This document shows positions 17,201-26,151 of a stretch of 64,000 bases of DNA, piece by piece (position 1 is the first letter of the stretch; every line of letters begins with the position of its first letter). A program made the translations under genes and the position numbers. This DNA is from Clostridia bacterium (GTDB lineage Bacteria > Bacillota > Clostridia > Christensenellales > Aristaeellaceae). The notes beneath the pieces were generated by a model. It had not been told where the DNA came from and searched no databases. It worked only from the letters and a program-made list of their open reading frames with translations. The stretch spans positions 268,491 to 332,490 of the forward strand of contig JAFRQX010000019.1 in assembly GCA_017428385.1 (NCBI GenBank). Direction: 5' to 3'.

Positions 17201-17914
17201 TCAGTAGAGGATCTTCAATTCGGGAGAGCAGCCCGCGAAGGAATCCTCTTCAATGGAAACGTCTGTGCCTGACGGAATGGAAACCTTGCTCAGCGATGCA
17301 CACATCTGGAATGCGCCGGGACCGATGGCTTTCAGTTCACCGCCGAAGGCAATCTCCTCCAGGTTTGTGCAGGCCAGGAATCCAAACCGGCCGACCTCCT
17401 CCAGGGAAGCGGGCAGCTGCACCTCAGACAGTTCCGAACATCCGCCGAAGCAGCATTCATCAATCATGGTGACGCCTTCAGGAATGACAATATCGTGGAG
17501 GTGAATGCATTTGAAGAACGCCATGTTCCCGATGGAACGGATCCCTTCCGGCAGCATGACGGACCGGACCGCTTCATTGTAGGCAAACATGTGGGCGCCG
17601 ACTGCAACCACCGGATGGCCGTCCACCGTATCGGGAATCACAACGTCACCGGATGTTCCGGAGTAGTTGGTCAGCAGGGCACCTTCCCCGTCGTCCATCA
17701 TCTGGTATACATAGTCGCCGCAGACGAACTTTTCACCTGTATCATATCCGGCGATGGTTTTGAAGTCACTCTTTCCGGCTTCTTCTTCAAAAGTGCTGCC
17801 TGGATCATCATCGAACCAGTCATCATCATCGTCTTCCCACTCATCGGCATAGGTGGGCACAGCACAGAGCATCACGCACAGCGCCAGCATGATCAGCAGC
17901 ATTCGCTTTATCAT
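17201..17914 (-). CDS. Secreted leucine-rich-repeat protein, BspA type (LRR_5)
   Basis: A 237-residue exported protein. The signal peptide is MIKRMLLIMLALCVMLCAVP followed by TYADEW. A very acidic stretch (DEWEDDDDDWFDDDPG) follows. About five BspA-type repeats with the pattern ITIPEGVT..IG..AFxxCxxL appear from residue 95 on, for example VMLPEGIRSIGNMAFFKC. GGGAGGTG fixes this ATG; 52 upstream in-frame codons cover the promoter and are not coding. BspA repeats are usually surface adhesion or interaction modules. No sorting signal or membrane anchor is visible, so it may be released or held by charge. Confidence 0.85.
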   Translation of the reverse strand: MIKRMLLIMLALCVMLCAVPTYADEWEDDDDDWFDDDPGSTFEEEAGKSDFKTIAGYDTGEKFVCGDYVYQMMDDGEGALLTNYSGTSGDVVIPDTVDGHPVVAVGAHMFAYNEAVRSVMLPEGIRSIGNMAFFKCIHLHDIVIPEGVTMIDECCFGGCSELSEVQLPASLEEVGRFGFLACTNLEEIAFGGELKAIGPGAFQMCASLSKVSIPSGTDVSIEEDSFAGCSPELKILY

Positions 17915-17945
17915 TATGCACACCTCCCGAATTTTATACTCATAC

Positions 17946-17974
17946 ATTATATAGCATAATATTCCAAAAATCAA
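17946..17974 (-). promoter_or_regulatory. Promoter of the LRR protein gene
   Basis: On the minus strand TTGATT, 17 bases, TATAAT, about 30 bases before the start codon. Confidence 0.75.
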
Positions 17975-17997
17975 CATGGAAGATATCAATGAAGGGA

Positions 17998-18026
17998 TTG
18001 ACGAACCGGCATGCTTGTGATAATCT
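17998..18026 (+). promoter_or_regulatory. Promoter of the lacI-type regulator / malQ / glgP unit
   Basis: TTGACG, 17 bases, TAATCT. The putative operator begins a few bases downstream, where a bound repressor would block transcription start. Confidence 0.6.
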
Positions 18027-18031
18027 TTGCT

Positions 18032-18056
18032 TGAAAACGTTACCGTTACCGTTTCC
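18032..18056 (+). promoter_or_regulatory. Putative LacI-family operator
   Basis: AAAACGTTACCGTTACCGTT contains AACG-TTAC-CGTT with the central-CG half-site style of LacI regulators, and also three tandem hexamers GTTACC, GTTACC, GTTTCC. It lies between the promoter and the regulator gene, so autoregulation is a reasonable inference. Confidence 0.5.
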
Positions 18057-18086
18057 GGAATCTGGAGCAACGGGAGGACTGAAACC

Positions 18087-19103
18087 GTGAAAGTCTACAC
18101 AATTAAAGACATCGCCGCCATGGCCGGAGTTTCTGTTACAACGGTCAGCCGCGTGCTGAATAACCGCCCTGATGTGAACAGCGCCACCCGTGAAAAAGTG
18201 GAGCAGATCATCCGGGAATGCAGTTTTGTCGGCAATACGAACGCCCGGGGCCTGAAGCAAGGCAACGAGGTCATCGGCGTGGTCATCCGCGGCCGTTCCA
18301 ATCCCTTCCTCAGTTCCCTCGCGGAGGCAATCCTGGACCGGGCCGACACCGTTCCGGACAATTTTGTCACGGAGTATATCGATGAAAAAGCTGATGAGTT
18401 CCTCACCGCGCTTCGGATGACCCGGCAGAATCACGTCAAGGGGCTGATCTTCGTCGGCAGTCTCATTGACAGTCGTGTGGATGCTATCCGCGGCCTGGAT
18501 ATCCCCATGGTTTTCACCACGGTGAACGCTGAATCTGCTTCTCTTTCCCGTGCTTCCTCCGTTGCGGTGGATGACCGGAGCATGGGCCGCGTCGTCGCTG
18601 AAGAGCTTCTGGACTGCGGCCATCGCCGCATTGCCATCTTCGGTTCCAACCCTGTGGCAGGTGACTCCCTGGCCATGCGTTTCCAGGGCTTCTGTGACGC
18701 CTTCACCGACCGGGGGCTCAGCTATGATAACTCCCTCTATCGGGAAACCCGTTTCTCCTTTGAAGCCGGATACGAGCTCGCCCGTGTATTCTTTACGGAG
18801 CATCCTGACGCCACTGCTTTGTTCGCGATGAGTGATACCGTGGCTGTCGGTGCCATCCGTGCCCTGCGTGATCTGGGCAAATCCGTGCCGGATGACGTCA
18901 GCGTCGTCGGATTCGACGGTGTGGACATCAGCCGCTTTACAGTGCCTCGCCTGACCACAGTGGAGCAGCCGGTCAACGAGATTGCCCGCCGCAGTGTCAA
19001 CCTGTTGCTGGATATGATGGAAAAAGGAGCCGCTCCCAGACATATTCTGGTAGATGCTGCCTTCCGCAAAAGAGAATCCATTGCCCCCTGTAACCGGGCA
19101 TAA
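18087..19103 (+). CDS. LacI/GalR family transcriptional regulator, probably of alpha-glucan use
   Basis: A 338-residue repressor. The N-terminal helix-turn-helix IKDIAAMAGVSVTTVSRVLN (residues 6-25) and hinge are canonical, and the remainder is the periplasmic-binding-like sensor domain ending with PRLTTVEQP. The GTG start has GGGAGG about 8 bases upstream. It is followed 20 bases later by malQ and then by glgP, so it most likely responds to a maltodextrin or phosphosugar and controls these genes. Confidence 0.9.
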   Translation: MKVYTIKDIAAMAGVSVTTVSRVLNNRPDVNSATREKVEQIIRECSFVGNTNARGLKQGNEVIGVVIRGRSNPFLSSLAEAILDRADTVPDNFVTEYIDEKADEFLTALRMTRQNHVKGLIFVGSLIDSRVDAIRGLDIPMVFTTVNAESASLSRASSVAVDDRSMGRVVAEELLDCGHRRIAIFGSNPVAGDSLAMRFQGFCDAFTDRGLSYDNSLYRETRFSFEAGYELARVFFTEHPDATALFAMSDTVAVGAIRALRDLGKSVPDDVSVVGFDGVDISRFTVPRLTTVEQPVNEIARRSVNLLLDMMEKGAAPRHILVDAAFRKRESIAPCNRA

Positions 19104-19123
19104 CAGAAAGGAAGCGTCGTTTT

Positions 19124-20596
19124 ATGCGTTCCAGCGGCATTCTGTTGCACATTTCCTCCCTCCCGTCTCCCGGGGGCATCGGCTCCATGGGAGATGAGGC
19201 ATACGCTTTTGCCGACTTCCTGCAGGCTTCCGGCGTCCGGATCTGGCAGGTGCTTCCCATCGGGCCAACCGGCTATGGTGAAAGCCCCTATCAGTCCTCC
19301 TCCGTCTTTGCCGGCAATCCCCTGCTGATTTCCTGCGGCCGTCTTCGTGACGAGGGACTCCTGTCCTTTACGGATGAGGAAGAATTCGTACCCTCCGATC
19401 CGGAAAAAGTGGAATATGATGCGGTTCGCGAAAACAAAGAAATGCTGCTCCGCCGCTGCTATGATGAATCCCGGGAGCGGCTGAGCGGACAGGTGGATGA
19501 ATTCTGCCGGAAGAATGCATGGGTTCAGGATTACGCCCTGTTCACCGCGCTGAAAAAGCATTTCGGCGGAGCCATGTGGACAAAATGGCCGGATAAGGAT
19601 ATCCGTTTCCGTAAACCGGAGGCTGTAAAGCGTTACCGTGAAGAACTGAACGCGGAGATTGATTATCATATCTTCTGCCAGTACCTCTTCAGGAAGCAGT
19701 GGTTCAGCCTCAAGAAATACTGCAACGACCGTTCGGTGCTCCTTTTCGGAGATATGCCCATCTATGTGGCGGAGGATTCTGCCGACACCTGGACGCATCC
19801 TGATATTTTCCAGCTGGATAAAAACCTCGTCCCGAAACGGGTCGCCGGTGTTCCGCCGGATTACTTCTCCGCGGACGGGCAGCTCTGGGGCAATCCCCTT
19901 TACCGCTGGCACTACCTGCGCGGCCGGAAATATGACTGGTGGGTGGAACGCATGAAGGGCATGGCGGAATTGTATGATATGATCCGGATCGATCATTTCA
20001 TCGGTTTTGCCAACTACTATTCCGTCAAAAACGGTATGCCGAACGCCCGTAAGGGCCGCTGGGTCATCGGACCCGGAAAAGCCCTCTTCAAGCGGCTGGA
20101 TCGTGAAGTTCCGGGAATCCGGATTATTGCGGAAGATCTGGGCTGCGTAAACAACCGGGTCCGGAAGCTTCTGGACTGGTGCGGTTATCCCGGCATGAAA
20201 GTGCTGACTTTCGGTTTTGACTCTGATGAATCCAATCCCCATTTCATCGGACTGTACGAAAAGAACACTGTGGCTTATACAGGAACCCACGATAATGACA
20301 CCACGCTGGGCTGGGCCAGGAAAGCCAGCCCGAAAGCCCTTGCCTTCGCGGAAAAAACCCTCGGCTTCTCCGGTGCGGATGAAGCGCCTGAAGCTTTCAT
20401 CCGGGCCCTTTTCAAAGGTCCCTGCGATACGGTTGTGATCCCGATGCAGGATGTCCTGGGGCTTGATACCTACGCCCGGATGAATTACCCCGGCACCACC
20501 GGAAACAACTGGCTCTGGCGTATGAAACCTGATCAGCTTTCCCTGGATCTGTCCATGAAGTATTACCGCTTAAACAGGGAAACAGACCGACTCTGA
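19124..20596 (+). CDS. malQ: 4-alpha-glucanotransferase (amylomaltase)
   Basis: A 490-residue GH77 enzyme that disproportionates maltodextrins, feeding longer chains to phosphorylase. N-terminal SSGILLHISSLPSPGGIGSMG, the nucleophile region MIRIDHFIGFANYY, the acid/base region IIAEDLGCV and GTHDNDTTLGW are all present. There is no signal peptide, so it is cytoplasmic. It is the partner of glgP downstream and is probably under the LacI-type regulator. Confidence 0.95.
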   Translation: MRSSGILLHISSLPSPGGIGSMGDEAYAFADFLQASGVRIWQVLPIGPTGYGESPYQSSSVFAGNPLLISCGRLRDEGLLSFTDEEEFVPSDPEKVEYDAVRENKEMLLRRCYDESRERLSGQVDEFCRKNAWVQDYALFTALKKHFGGAMWTKWPDKDIRFRKPEAVKRYREELNAEIDYHIFCQYLFRKQWFSLKKYCNDRSVLLFGDMPIYVAEDSADTWTHPDIFQLDKNLVPKRVAGVPPDYFSADGQLWGNPLYRWHYLRGRKYDWWVERMKGMAELYDMIRIDHFIGFANYYSVKNGMPNARKGRWVIGPGKALFKRLDREVPGIRIIAEDLGCVNNRVRKLLDWCGYPGMKVLTFGFDSDESNPHFIGLYEKNTVAYTGTHDNDTTLGWARKASPKALAFAEKTLGFSGADEAPEAFIRALFKGPCDTVVIPMQDVLGLDTYARMNYPGTTGNNWLWRMKPDQLSLDLSMKYYRLNRETDRL

Positions 20597-20603
20597 TATC
20601 TGC

Positions 20604-20628
20604 GCGTCCGCCTGATACAGGCGGACGC
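20604..20628 (+). terminator. Hairpin between malQ and glgP
   Basis: An 11-bp perfect stem GCGTCCGCCTG/CAGGCGGACGC with an ATA loop. Only TCTGTATG follows, so it may act as an mRNA-stabilising or partial termination structure rather than a full terminator. Confidence 0.5.
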
Positions 20629-20677
20629 TCTGTATGATAAGACTGAAGGAATGTGTTACAAAAGGAGGATTCGGAAT

Positions 20678-23017
20678 ATGAACGCGAAACAGCTGCTGAA
20701 GGACGCAGAACAGCGTATGATGACCGAATATCACAAAGACCTGGCCCATGCATCTGCCCATGAGCTGCACAACGCCGTCTCCGGTGCGGCTATGGACGCC
20801 CTGGCACCTGTCTGGGTCAAAAAAGAGGAAGCCCGCGCTTCCCGCCGTCAGGCCGCCTATCTTTCCATGGAGTTCCTCGTAGGCCGTCTGGTTTATAACA
20901 ATCTTTACTGCATGGGACTGTTGGATGAAGTCAAAGCACTGCTGAAGGAAAAGGGAGTGGACATCACCATCCTGGAGGATGTTGAGGATGACGCTTTCGG
21001 CAATGGCGGCCTCGGTCGTCTCGCTGCCTGTTTCCTGGACAGCGCCGTCACCTGCAATGTTCCCCTGACCGGATACGGTCTCCGTTTCCGCTACGGTCTC
21101 TTTAAACAGGAGTTTGTGGACGGACGCCAGGTGGAGCTTCCGGATGACTGGTCCAAATTCGGTGATCCCTGGTCTGTCCGCCGGCTGGATGAGGCCGTCG
21201 TGGTCTCCATGAAAACCGGCGATGTGCTGGCTGTTCCTTATGATATGCCCGTGGTTGGTTTTGGGGCGAAGAATGTCGGAACCCTGCGCCTGTGGCAGAC
21301 AGAAAGTCTGAACGAAATCGACTTTGCTGTCTTCAACAGTCAGGACTACGCGAAGGCAGCCGCCGCGAAAAACCAGGCGGAGGATATTACCAAGTTCCTT
21401 TACCCCAACGACACCAAAAAAGAAGGCAAACAGCTCCGTGTCAAACAGCAGTACGTGCTGGTTTCCGCCACAATGCAGGATATCCTGCGGGCCTACCGGA
21501 AGCGTCACGGCAGTGATTACTCCTTCTTCTCCAAAGAAGTGGCCGCCCAGCTGAACGACACCCATCCCACCATGGCCATTCCGGAGTTGATCCGCCTGCT
21601 CGGCGAGGATGGCGTATCCTTTGAGGATGCCTTCCTCATTGCCCGGAATACCTTTGCCTATACCAACCATACCGTCATGCAGGAAGCGCTGGAAAAGTGG
21701 GATCTTTCCCTCCTCTCCTCCGTCTGTCCGCAGATTGTCTCCATCATAAAGAAGATCGACGCCCGTTTCCGCCGGGAAATGAAAAAGGCCGGAAAAGAGA
21801 TCACACCTTCCCTGTGCATCATCCTGGACGGCCGCGTTCATATGGCGGAACTGGCAACCTATGCCACCCATGCCATCAACGGCGTGGCTGCCCTCCACAG
21901 TGAAATCCTCAAGAACGACGTTTTTGCCGACTGGTATCAGCTGTATCCGGAACGCTTCCAGAACAAGACCAACGGTATCACCCAGCGCCGCTGGCTGGGT
22001 CTGTGCAATCCGGAGCTTTCCAAACTGATCACTGATCAGATCGGTCCGGGCTTTGAAACGGACCTGGACAAACTGAAAGAGCTGGTTCCGAAGATCAATA
22101 AGTCCCTTTGCGGCAAGTTCCGTACCGTGAAGAAGACGAAAAAGAAGCAGCTCTGCGCTGAAATCCTGGCCAAAGAAGGGGTTGCGCTGGATCCGGAAAT
22201 GGTCTTCGATGTCCAGGTCAAACGCCTGCATGAATATAAACGGCAGTTTATGAATGCCCTGAGCATCCTGGCCATCTACGACCAGCTGAAGCGCGGCCAG
22301 CTGAAGGATCTTCCGCCGGTGGCCTTCATCTTCGGTGCCAAGGCGGCTCCGGGTTACGACCGTGCAAAGGCCGTCATCCACTGGATCAACCTGATTGCCG
22401 ATAAGGTGAACAATGATCCGAAGACCAAAGACCGGCTCAAGGTCGTTTTCATCCGGAACTACAACTGCTCCTGGGCTGAAAAGATCATCCCGGCCGCCGA
22501 TATTTCAGAGCAGATTTCCCCCGCAGGTACAGAAGCCTCCGGCACCGGCAACATGAAGCTGATGCTGAACGGTGCTGTAACGCTGGGCACCTTTGACGGG
22601 GCGAATGTGGAAATCGTTGAGGAAGCCGGCCGCGAAAACAACTACATCTTCGGCGCCACAGTGGAAGAGCTTGAAAAGATCAAAGATTCCTATGATCCTG
22701 TAAAGATTTACAACAAGAACGCGCTGCTCCGCCGGGCCCTTGATACCCTCACAGACGGTACTTTCCCGGATGATGACGGCATGTTTGCCGAGCTGCATGA
22801 CGCGATCCTGAAGGGCGCCTCCTGGCATAAGCCGGACCACTATTATGTGATGAAGGATTTTGCGGATTACTATGAAACCAAACTGCAGGCCATCCGCGAC
22901 GCGAAGGCGGATGAAACCGGTTTTGCCCGTAAATGCCTGATGAACGTTGCCTGTGCAGGCAAGTTCTCCTCCGACCGGACCATCCGCCAGTATGCAAAGG
23001 AAATCTGGCACGTTTAA
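20678..23017 (+). CDS. glgP: Glycogen/maltodextrin phosphorylase
   Basis: A 779-residue GT35 phosphorylase that releases glucose-1-phosphate from alpha-1,4-glucans. Conserved sections include EDDAFGNGGLGRLAACFLDS, the QLNDTHPTMAIPELIRLL block, KTNGITQRRWL and the PLP-binding region EASGTGNMKLMLNGAVTLGT with the Schiff-base Lys. AAAGGAGG stands 10 bases before the chosen ATG. With malQ it completes a cytosolic route from maltodextrin to glucose-1-phosphate; the phosphohexomutase near 51.6 kb could convert that product. Confidence 0.96.
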   Translation: MNAKQLLKDAEQRMMTEYHKDLAHASAHELHNAVSGAAMDALAPVWVKKEEARASRRQAAYLSMEFLVGRLVYNNLYCMGLLDEVKALLKEKGVDITILEDVEDDAFGNGGLGRLAACFLDSAVTCNVPLTGYGLRFRYGLFKQEFVDGRQVELPDDWSKFGDPWSVRRLDEAVVVSMKTGDVLAVPYDMPVVGFGAKNVGTLRLWQTESLNEIDFAVFNSQDYAKAAAAKNQAEDITKFLYPNDTKKEGKQLRVKQQYVLVSATMQDILRAYRKRHGSDYSFFSKEVAAQLNDTHPTMAIPELIRLLGEDGVSFEDAFLIARNTFAYTNHTVMQEALEKWDLSLLSSVCPQIVSIIKKIDARFRREMKKAGKEITPSLCIILDGRVHMAELATYATHAINGVAALHSEILKNDVFADWYQLYPERFQNKTNGITQRRWLGLCNPELSKLITDQIGPGFETDLDKLKELVPKINKSLCGKFRTVKKTKKKQLCAEILAKEGVALDPEMVFDVQVKRLHEYKRQFMNALSILAIYDQLKRGQLKDLPPVAFIFGAKAAPGYDRAKAVIHWINLIADKVNNDPKTKDRLKVVFIRNYNCSWAEKIIPAADISEQISPAGTEASGTGNMKLMLNGAVTLGTFDGANVEIVEEAGRENNYIFGATVEELEKIKDSYDPVKIYNKNALLRRALDTLTDGTFPDDDGMFAELHDAILKGASWHKPDHYYVMKDFADYYETKLQAIRDAKADETGFARKCLMNVACAGKFSSDRTIRQYAKEIWHV

Positions 23018-23020
23018 TGA

Positions 23021-23049
23021 TTGCTTCCGGCCGTAAATCGTTCTATAAT
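23021..23049 (+). promoter_or_regulatory. Promoter of the DUF1622 gene
   Basis: TTGCTT, 17 bases, TATAAT, starting just after the glgP stop. Confidence 0.65.
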
Positions 23050-23081
23050 CATATCACTTTGAAATCCGGAGGTGTTGATCC

Positions 23082-23405
23082 GTGCTTGAAGCAGCGGAAT
23101 CCGTTCTTGACGTCGTTATCCATTACAGTGTTCTGATCCTGGAGATCATCGGTGCCCTGGTGATCCTGTTCCATGTCGTCCGTGCCATTATTGATCTGTG
23201 CAACGGCAAATCAAAACTTTGCCGTGCCGCCATTACGGAAGGCATCACCACCGGCCTGAGCTTCCTGCTTGTCAGCGAGGTACTCAAAACCATCATCGAC
23301 CGCGACTGGACCTCCATCGGCATGACCTGCGCGATCCTGCTGATGCGTGCTTCCATTTCCCTTCTGGTTCATTGGGAAAGCAAAGCGGAAGCCGAACACG
23401 AATAA
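23082..23405 (+). CDS. DUF1622 family membrane protein
   Basis: A 107-residue protein with three hydrophobic segments (about residues 12-37, 54-68 and 77-95), matching the DUF1622 family of small integral membrane proteins of unknown function. GTG start with GGAGGTG eight bases upstream. It has its own promoter and terminator, so it is monocistronic. Confidence 0.8.
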   Translation: MLEAAESVLDVVIHYSVLILEIIGALVILFHVVRAIIDLCNGKSKLCRAAITEGITTGLSFLLVSEVLKTIIDRDWTSIGMTCAILLMRASISLLVHWESKAEAEHE

Positions 23406-23421
23406 TCCTGTCACTGTTTTC

Positions 23422-23455
23422 ACCGTCAGCAGCGTGCGTCTGCTGACGGTTTTTT
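23422..23455 (+). terminator. Intrinsic terminator after the DUF1622 gene
   Basis: An 11-bp stem ACCGTCAGCAG/CTGCTGACGGT followed by TTTTT. Confidence 0.93.
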
Positions 23456-23496
23456 CTTTCCCGCATTCAGTTATATGAGGAGGTAATATTTTCCAT

Positions 23497-23554
23497 ACTG
23501 TGCTTATTTCATCTTCTTGCAAAATACACCATCTTGTATTACAATAAGCACAGT
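23497..23554 (+). promoter_or_regulatory. Aquaporin promoter flanked by a 12-bp inverted repeat
   Basis: A promoter TTGCAA, 17 bases, TACAAT (23517-23545) is flanked by ACTGTGCTTATT (23497-23508) and its exact reverse complement AATAAGCACAGT (23543-23554). The right arm overlaps the -10 element. This looks like a two-site operator, centre to centre 46 bp. Confidence 0.7.
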
Positions 23555-23586
23555 TCCACAACAATTGGATATAAAGGAGGATGCGT

Positions 23587-24237
23587 ATGAAAGACATCAA
23601 GAAGTATCTGGCTGAGTTCATCGGTACTCTGGTTCTGGTTCTGTTTGCCTGCGGTGTTGCCGGGCAGATTTGTGCCACGGGCGTTTCCGGGCTGATTGGT
23701 ACTGCCCTTGCCTTTGGTCTTGTCATCGTCGCCATGGCTTACTCCATCGGCAATATCTCCGGCTGCCATATTAACCCGGCAGTATCCATCGCCATGCTGA
23801 TCAGCAAAAAGATCTCCGTCAAGGATTTCTGCGGCTACATCGTAGCCCAGTTCCTCGGCGCCATTGCCGGTGCCGCAATCCTTAACGCGATCGTGCAGGA
23901 CCCCGGAAAGCTCGGCTGCAACGCCCTGTACAACGGCAATGCGTGGCTCAGTTTCCTGATTGAAGTGATTCTTACCTTCGTCTTTGTAATCGCCATTCTG
24001 GGTGTTACCTCCAAGGAATCCAACGGAAACATTGCCGGTCTGGTCATCGGCGGTGCCCTGGTCCTGGTTCATCTCCTCGGCATCTCCTTCACCGGCACCT
24101 CCGTCAACCCCGCCCGTACCTTTGGCCCGGCTCTGATCGCCGGCAACCTCGGCGGCATCTGGGTATTCCTTCTGGCTCCCCTTGTGGGCGGTGCGCTGGC
24201 TGCGATTTGCTACCGTTTCCTGGCTTCTGATAAATAA
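23587..24237 (+). CDS. MIP family channel, aquaporin Z-like
   Basis: A 216-residue channel with six membrane helices and both NPA half-helices: GCHINPAVS and TSVNPARTFGPA. The short length and an Arg directly after the second NPA favour a water-selective aquaporin over a glycerol facilitator. AGGAGG directly abuts an ATG two codons upstream, so the second ATG (MKDIKK) is the likely start, six bases from the ribosome site. It is transcribed alone from a promoter framed by an inverted repeat. Confidence 0.9.
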   Translation: MKDIKKYLAEFIGTLVLVLFACGVAGQICATGVSGLIGTALAFGLVIVAMAYSIGNISGCHINPAVSIAMLISKKISVKDFCGYIVAQFLGAIAGAAILNAIVQDPGKLGCNALYNGNAWLSFLIEVILTFVFVIAILGVTSKESNGNIAGLVIGGALVLVHLLGISFTGTSVNPARTFGPALIAGNLGGIWVFLLAPLVGGALAAICYRFLASDK

Positions 24238-24256
24238 TCCAATCTCTTTTTCATAG

Positions 24257-24288
24257 GCTGCCCCGAACATATGGGACAGCTTTTTTTG
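24257..24288 (+). terminator. Intrinsic terminator after the aquaporin gene
   Basis: GCTGCCCC/GGGACAGC with one mismatch, followed by seven T residues. Confidence 0.85.
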
Positions 24289-24291
24289 ATA

Positions 24292-24318
24292 TAAAAAAGC
24301 ACCGTCCTCCAGGACGGT
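24292..24318 (-). terminator. Intrinsic terminator after rsmI
   Basis: On the minus strand ACCGTCCT/AGGACGGT closes a GG loop, followed by GCTTTTTTAT. Confidence 0.88.
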
Positions 24319-24325
24319 ACCTTTT

Positions 24326-25183
24326 TCAGACCTCAAACAGTTTTTTCAAAGTGAGTGCTGCCTGTTTGACCGCATTCTTTTTTTCACCTTTGCTGATCAG
24401 CTTATCCTGCGCTTCCCGCAGGCTGCTGCCCAGTTTCATTTCTTCGATCAGTTTTGCCTCCAGCGGCCACTCTGCAGCCGCTGTTTCGGGTTCAGGCAGG
24501 GATACATTATGCAGGTCCAGCACAACGCAGTATTCCCCTTTTTCGGTCTTCTCGTTCGCCTTCAGCGCTGCAAGCACCTCTTCCGGGGTTCCCCGGAGGG
24601 TTTTTTCATGCAGTTTGGTCAGATCACAGCATACCGTAAGTCTGGCTTCAGGCAGTGTCTGTGCAATAATCTCCGTAAGTTCAGTAATCCGGAAGGGAGA
24701 TTCATGCAGAATCGCCACTTTTACGCCCCGGGCAATCTCTTCCAGCCTGGCTTTGATATCCTTTTTCTCCCTCGGCAGGAATCCGTAAAATGCAAATTCC
24801 CTTGCGTCATAGCCGCTGATGGAAACCGCCGCGATACCGGCACAGCACCCCGGAACCGGAATCACCGGAATCCCGGCTTCTGCGCATTCCCGCACAACCT
24901 CACACCCCGGATCGGAAATGCAGGGAGTTCCGGCATCCGTCACCAGTGCCGCTGTCAGATCCTCCTCCAGAATCTTCTGTGCCAGCCCTGCTGCCTTGCT
25001 GTCCTCGCTGTGACGATGGCAGCTGACCAGCGGAGCTTTCAGCCCGAAAACCCGGCACAGTTTCATTGTCACCCGGGTATCCTCGGCTATGATCAGATCT
25101 GCGTTCCGCAGGGTATCCGTTCCGCGGGGAGAAAGATCCTGCAGGTTACCGATCGGCGTCGCCACGACGTACAGTATTGCCAC
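24326..25183 (-). CDS. rsmI: 16S rRNA (cytidine1402-2'-O)-methyltransferase RsmI
   Basis: A 285-residue SAM-dependent tetrapyrrole-methylase-fold enzyme that adds the 2'-O-methyl group of C1402 in the ribosomal decoding centre. LYVVATPIGNLQDLSPR, IIAEDTRVT and ALVTDAGTPCISDPG are the family signatures. It starts at GTG two bases after the rsmH stop; the two enzymes modify the same nucleotide. Confidence 0.95.
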   Translation of the reverse strand: MAILYVVATPIGNLQDLSPRGTDTLRNADLIIAEDTRVTMKLCRVFGLKAPLVSCHRHSEDSKAAGLAQKILEEDLTAALVTDAGTPCISDPGCEVVRECAEAGIPVIPVPGCCAGIAAVSISGYDAREFAFYGFLPREKKDIKARLEEIARGVKVAILHESPFRITELTEIIAQTLPEARLTVCCDLTKLHEKTLRGTPEEVLAALKANEKTEKGEYCVVLDLHNVSLPEPETAAAEWPLEAKLIEEMKLGSSLREAQDKLISKGEKKNAVKQAALTLKKLFEV

Positions 25184-25185
25184 GC

Positions 25186-26139
25186 TTATGCCTCCGTCCT
25201 TCTCTTCTCAGCCACCCGAAGTTTTGCGCTTCGGGAGCGCGGATTCCTTTCAATTTCATCCTTTGACGGCGCCACTGCGCCGCCTGCCAGTACTTTGACC
25301 ACAGGTTTGCGTCCGCAGGTACAGATCGGTGCCTTCGGCGGACAGATACAGGGATTCTCCAGTGTCTTAAAGCAGCGCTTTACAATCCTGTCCTCCAGGG
25401 AGTGGAATGTGATCACGCAGATTCTTCCTCCGGGTTTCAGGCAGTCTGTCAGGTCCTTCAGCGCCTGTTCCAGCGGTTTCAGTTCATCATTCACCGCAAT
25501 CCGGATTGCCTGGAAGGTTCTTCTGGCGGGATGGCCGTCATCCTTCCTGCGTACAGCTTTGGGGATGGCCGCGTCTACCGCGTGTACAAGATCAAAGGTG
25601 GTTTCAAAAGGCTTTTCAGCCCTGTGTTCACAGATAATGCGGGCAATGCGGGCAGCCCATTTTTCCTCGCCGTAGTCCCGGATCACTTCCATGATTTCAC
25701 GTTCGTCCGACGTGTTCAGGAAATCCGCGGCTGTCATTGTCTGGCGCTGGTCCATACGCATATCCAGCGGGGCATCCTCATGATAGCTGAATCCCCGCTC
25801 AGCCGTATCCAGCTGGGGGCTCGAAACGCCCAGGTCCAGCAGGGCGCCGTCCAGACCTTCTGCGCCTGCTTCTTCCAGCAGCTTTTTCGCATCGTGAAAA
25901 TTACCGCGGATAGCAGTAAATCCCGGATATTCCTTCAGTCGTTCCGATGCGGCAAGGATAGCGTTTTCATCCCGGTCGATCCCGTACAGGTGTGCCGTTC
26001 CGCCGGAGGCTTTCAGGATCGCTCCGCTGTGGCCGCCACCGCCCAGCGTACCGTCACAATACACGCCGTCCGGCCGGACATTCATCCACTCCAGCACTTC
26101 GTTCAGCAGTACCGGTTCATGCCTGAATTCCACAGCCAC
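25186..26139 (-). CDS. rsmH: 16S rRNA (cytosine1402-N4)-methyltransferase RsmH (MraW)
   Basis: A 317-residue enzyme that methylates N4 of C1402 in 16S rRNA. FRHEPVLLNEVLEWM, the SAM loop CDGTLGGGGHSGAIL, ALLDLGVSSPQLD and VITFHSLEDRIVKRCF are intact. The GTG start follows AAAGGACAG; a second GTG two codons later is also possible. rsmH usually sits at the head of the dcw cell-division cluster; here it is coupled to rsmI instead, with no mraZ or ftsL nearby. Confidence 0.95.
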   Translation of the reverse strand: MAVEFRHEPVLLNEVLEWMNVRPDGVYCDGTLGGGGHSGAILKASGGTAHLYGIDRDENAILAASERLKEYPGFTAIRGNFHDAKKLLEEAGAEGLDGALLDLGVSSPQLDTAERGFSYHEDAPLDMRMDQRQTMTAADFLNTSDEREIMEVIRDYGEEKWAARIARIICEHRAEKPFETTFDLVHAVDAAIPKAVRRKDDGHPARRTFQAIRIAVNDELKPLEQALKDLTDCLKPGGRICVITFHSLEDRIVKRCFKTLENPCICPPKAPICTCGRKPVVKVLAGGAVAPSKDEIERNPRSRSAKLRVAEKRRTEA

Positions 26140-26151
26140 ACCTGTCCTTTC

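Noticed and set aside
18737..22381. Long minus-strand open frames opposite malQ and glgP
   Set aside because: Shadow frames of well-conserved + strand enzymes, with no ribosome sites or domains.
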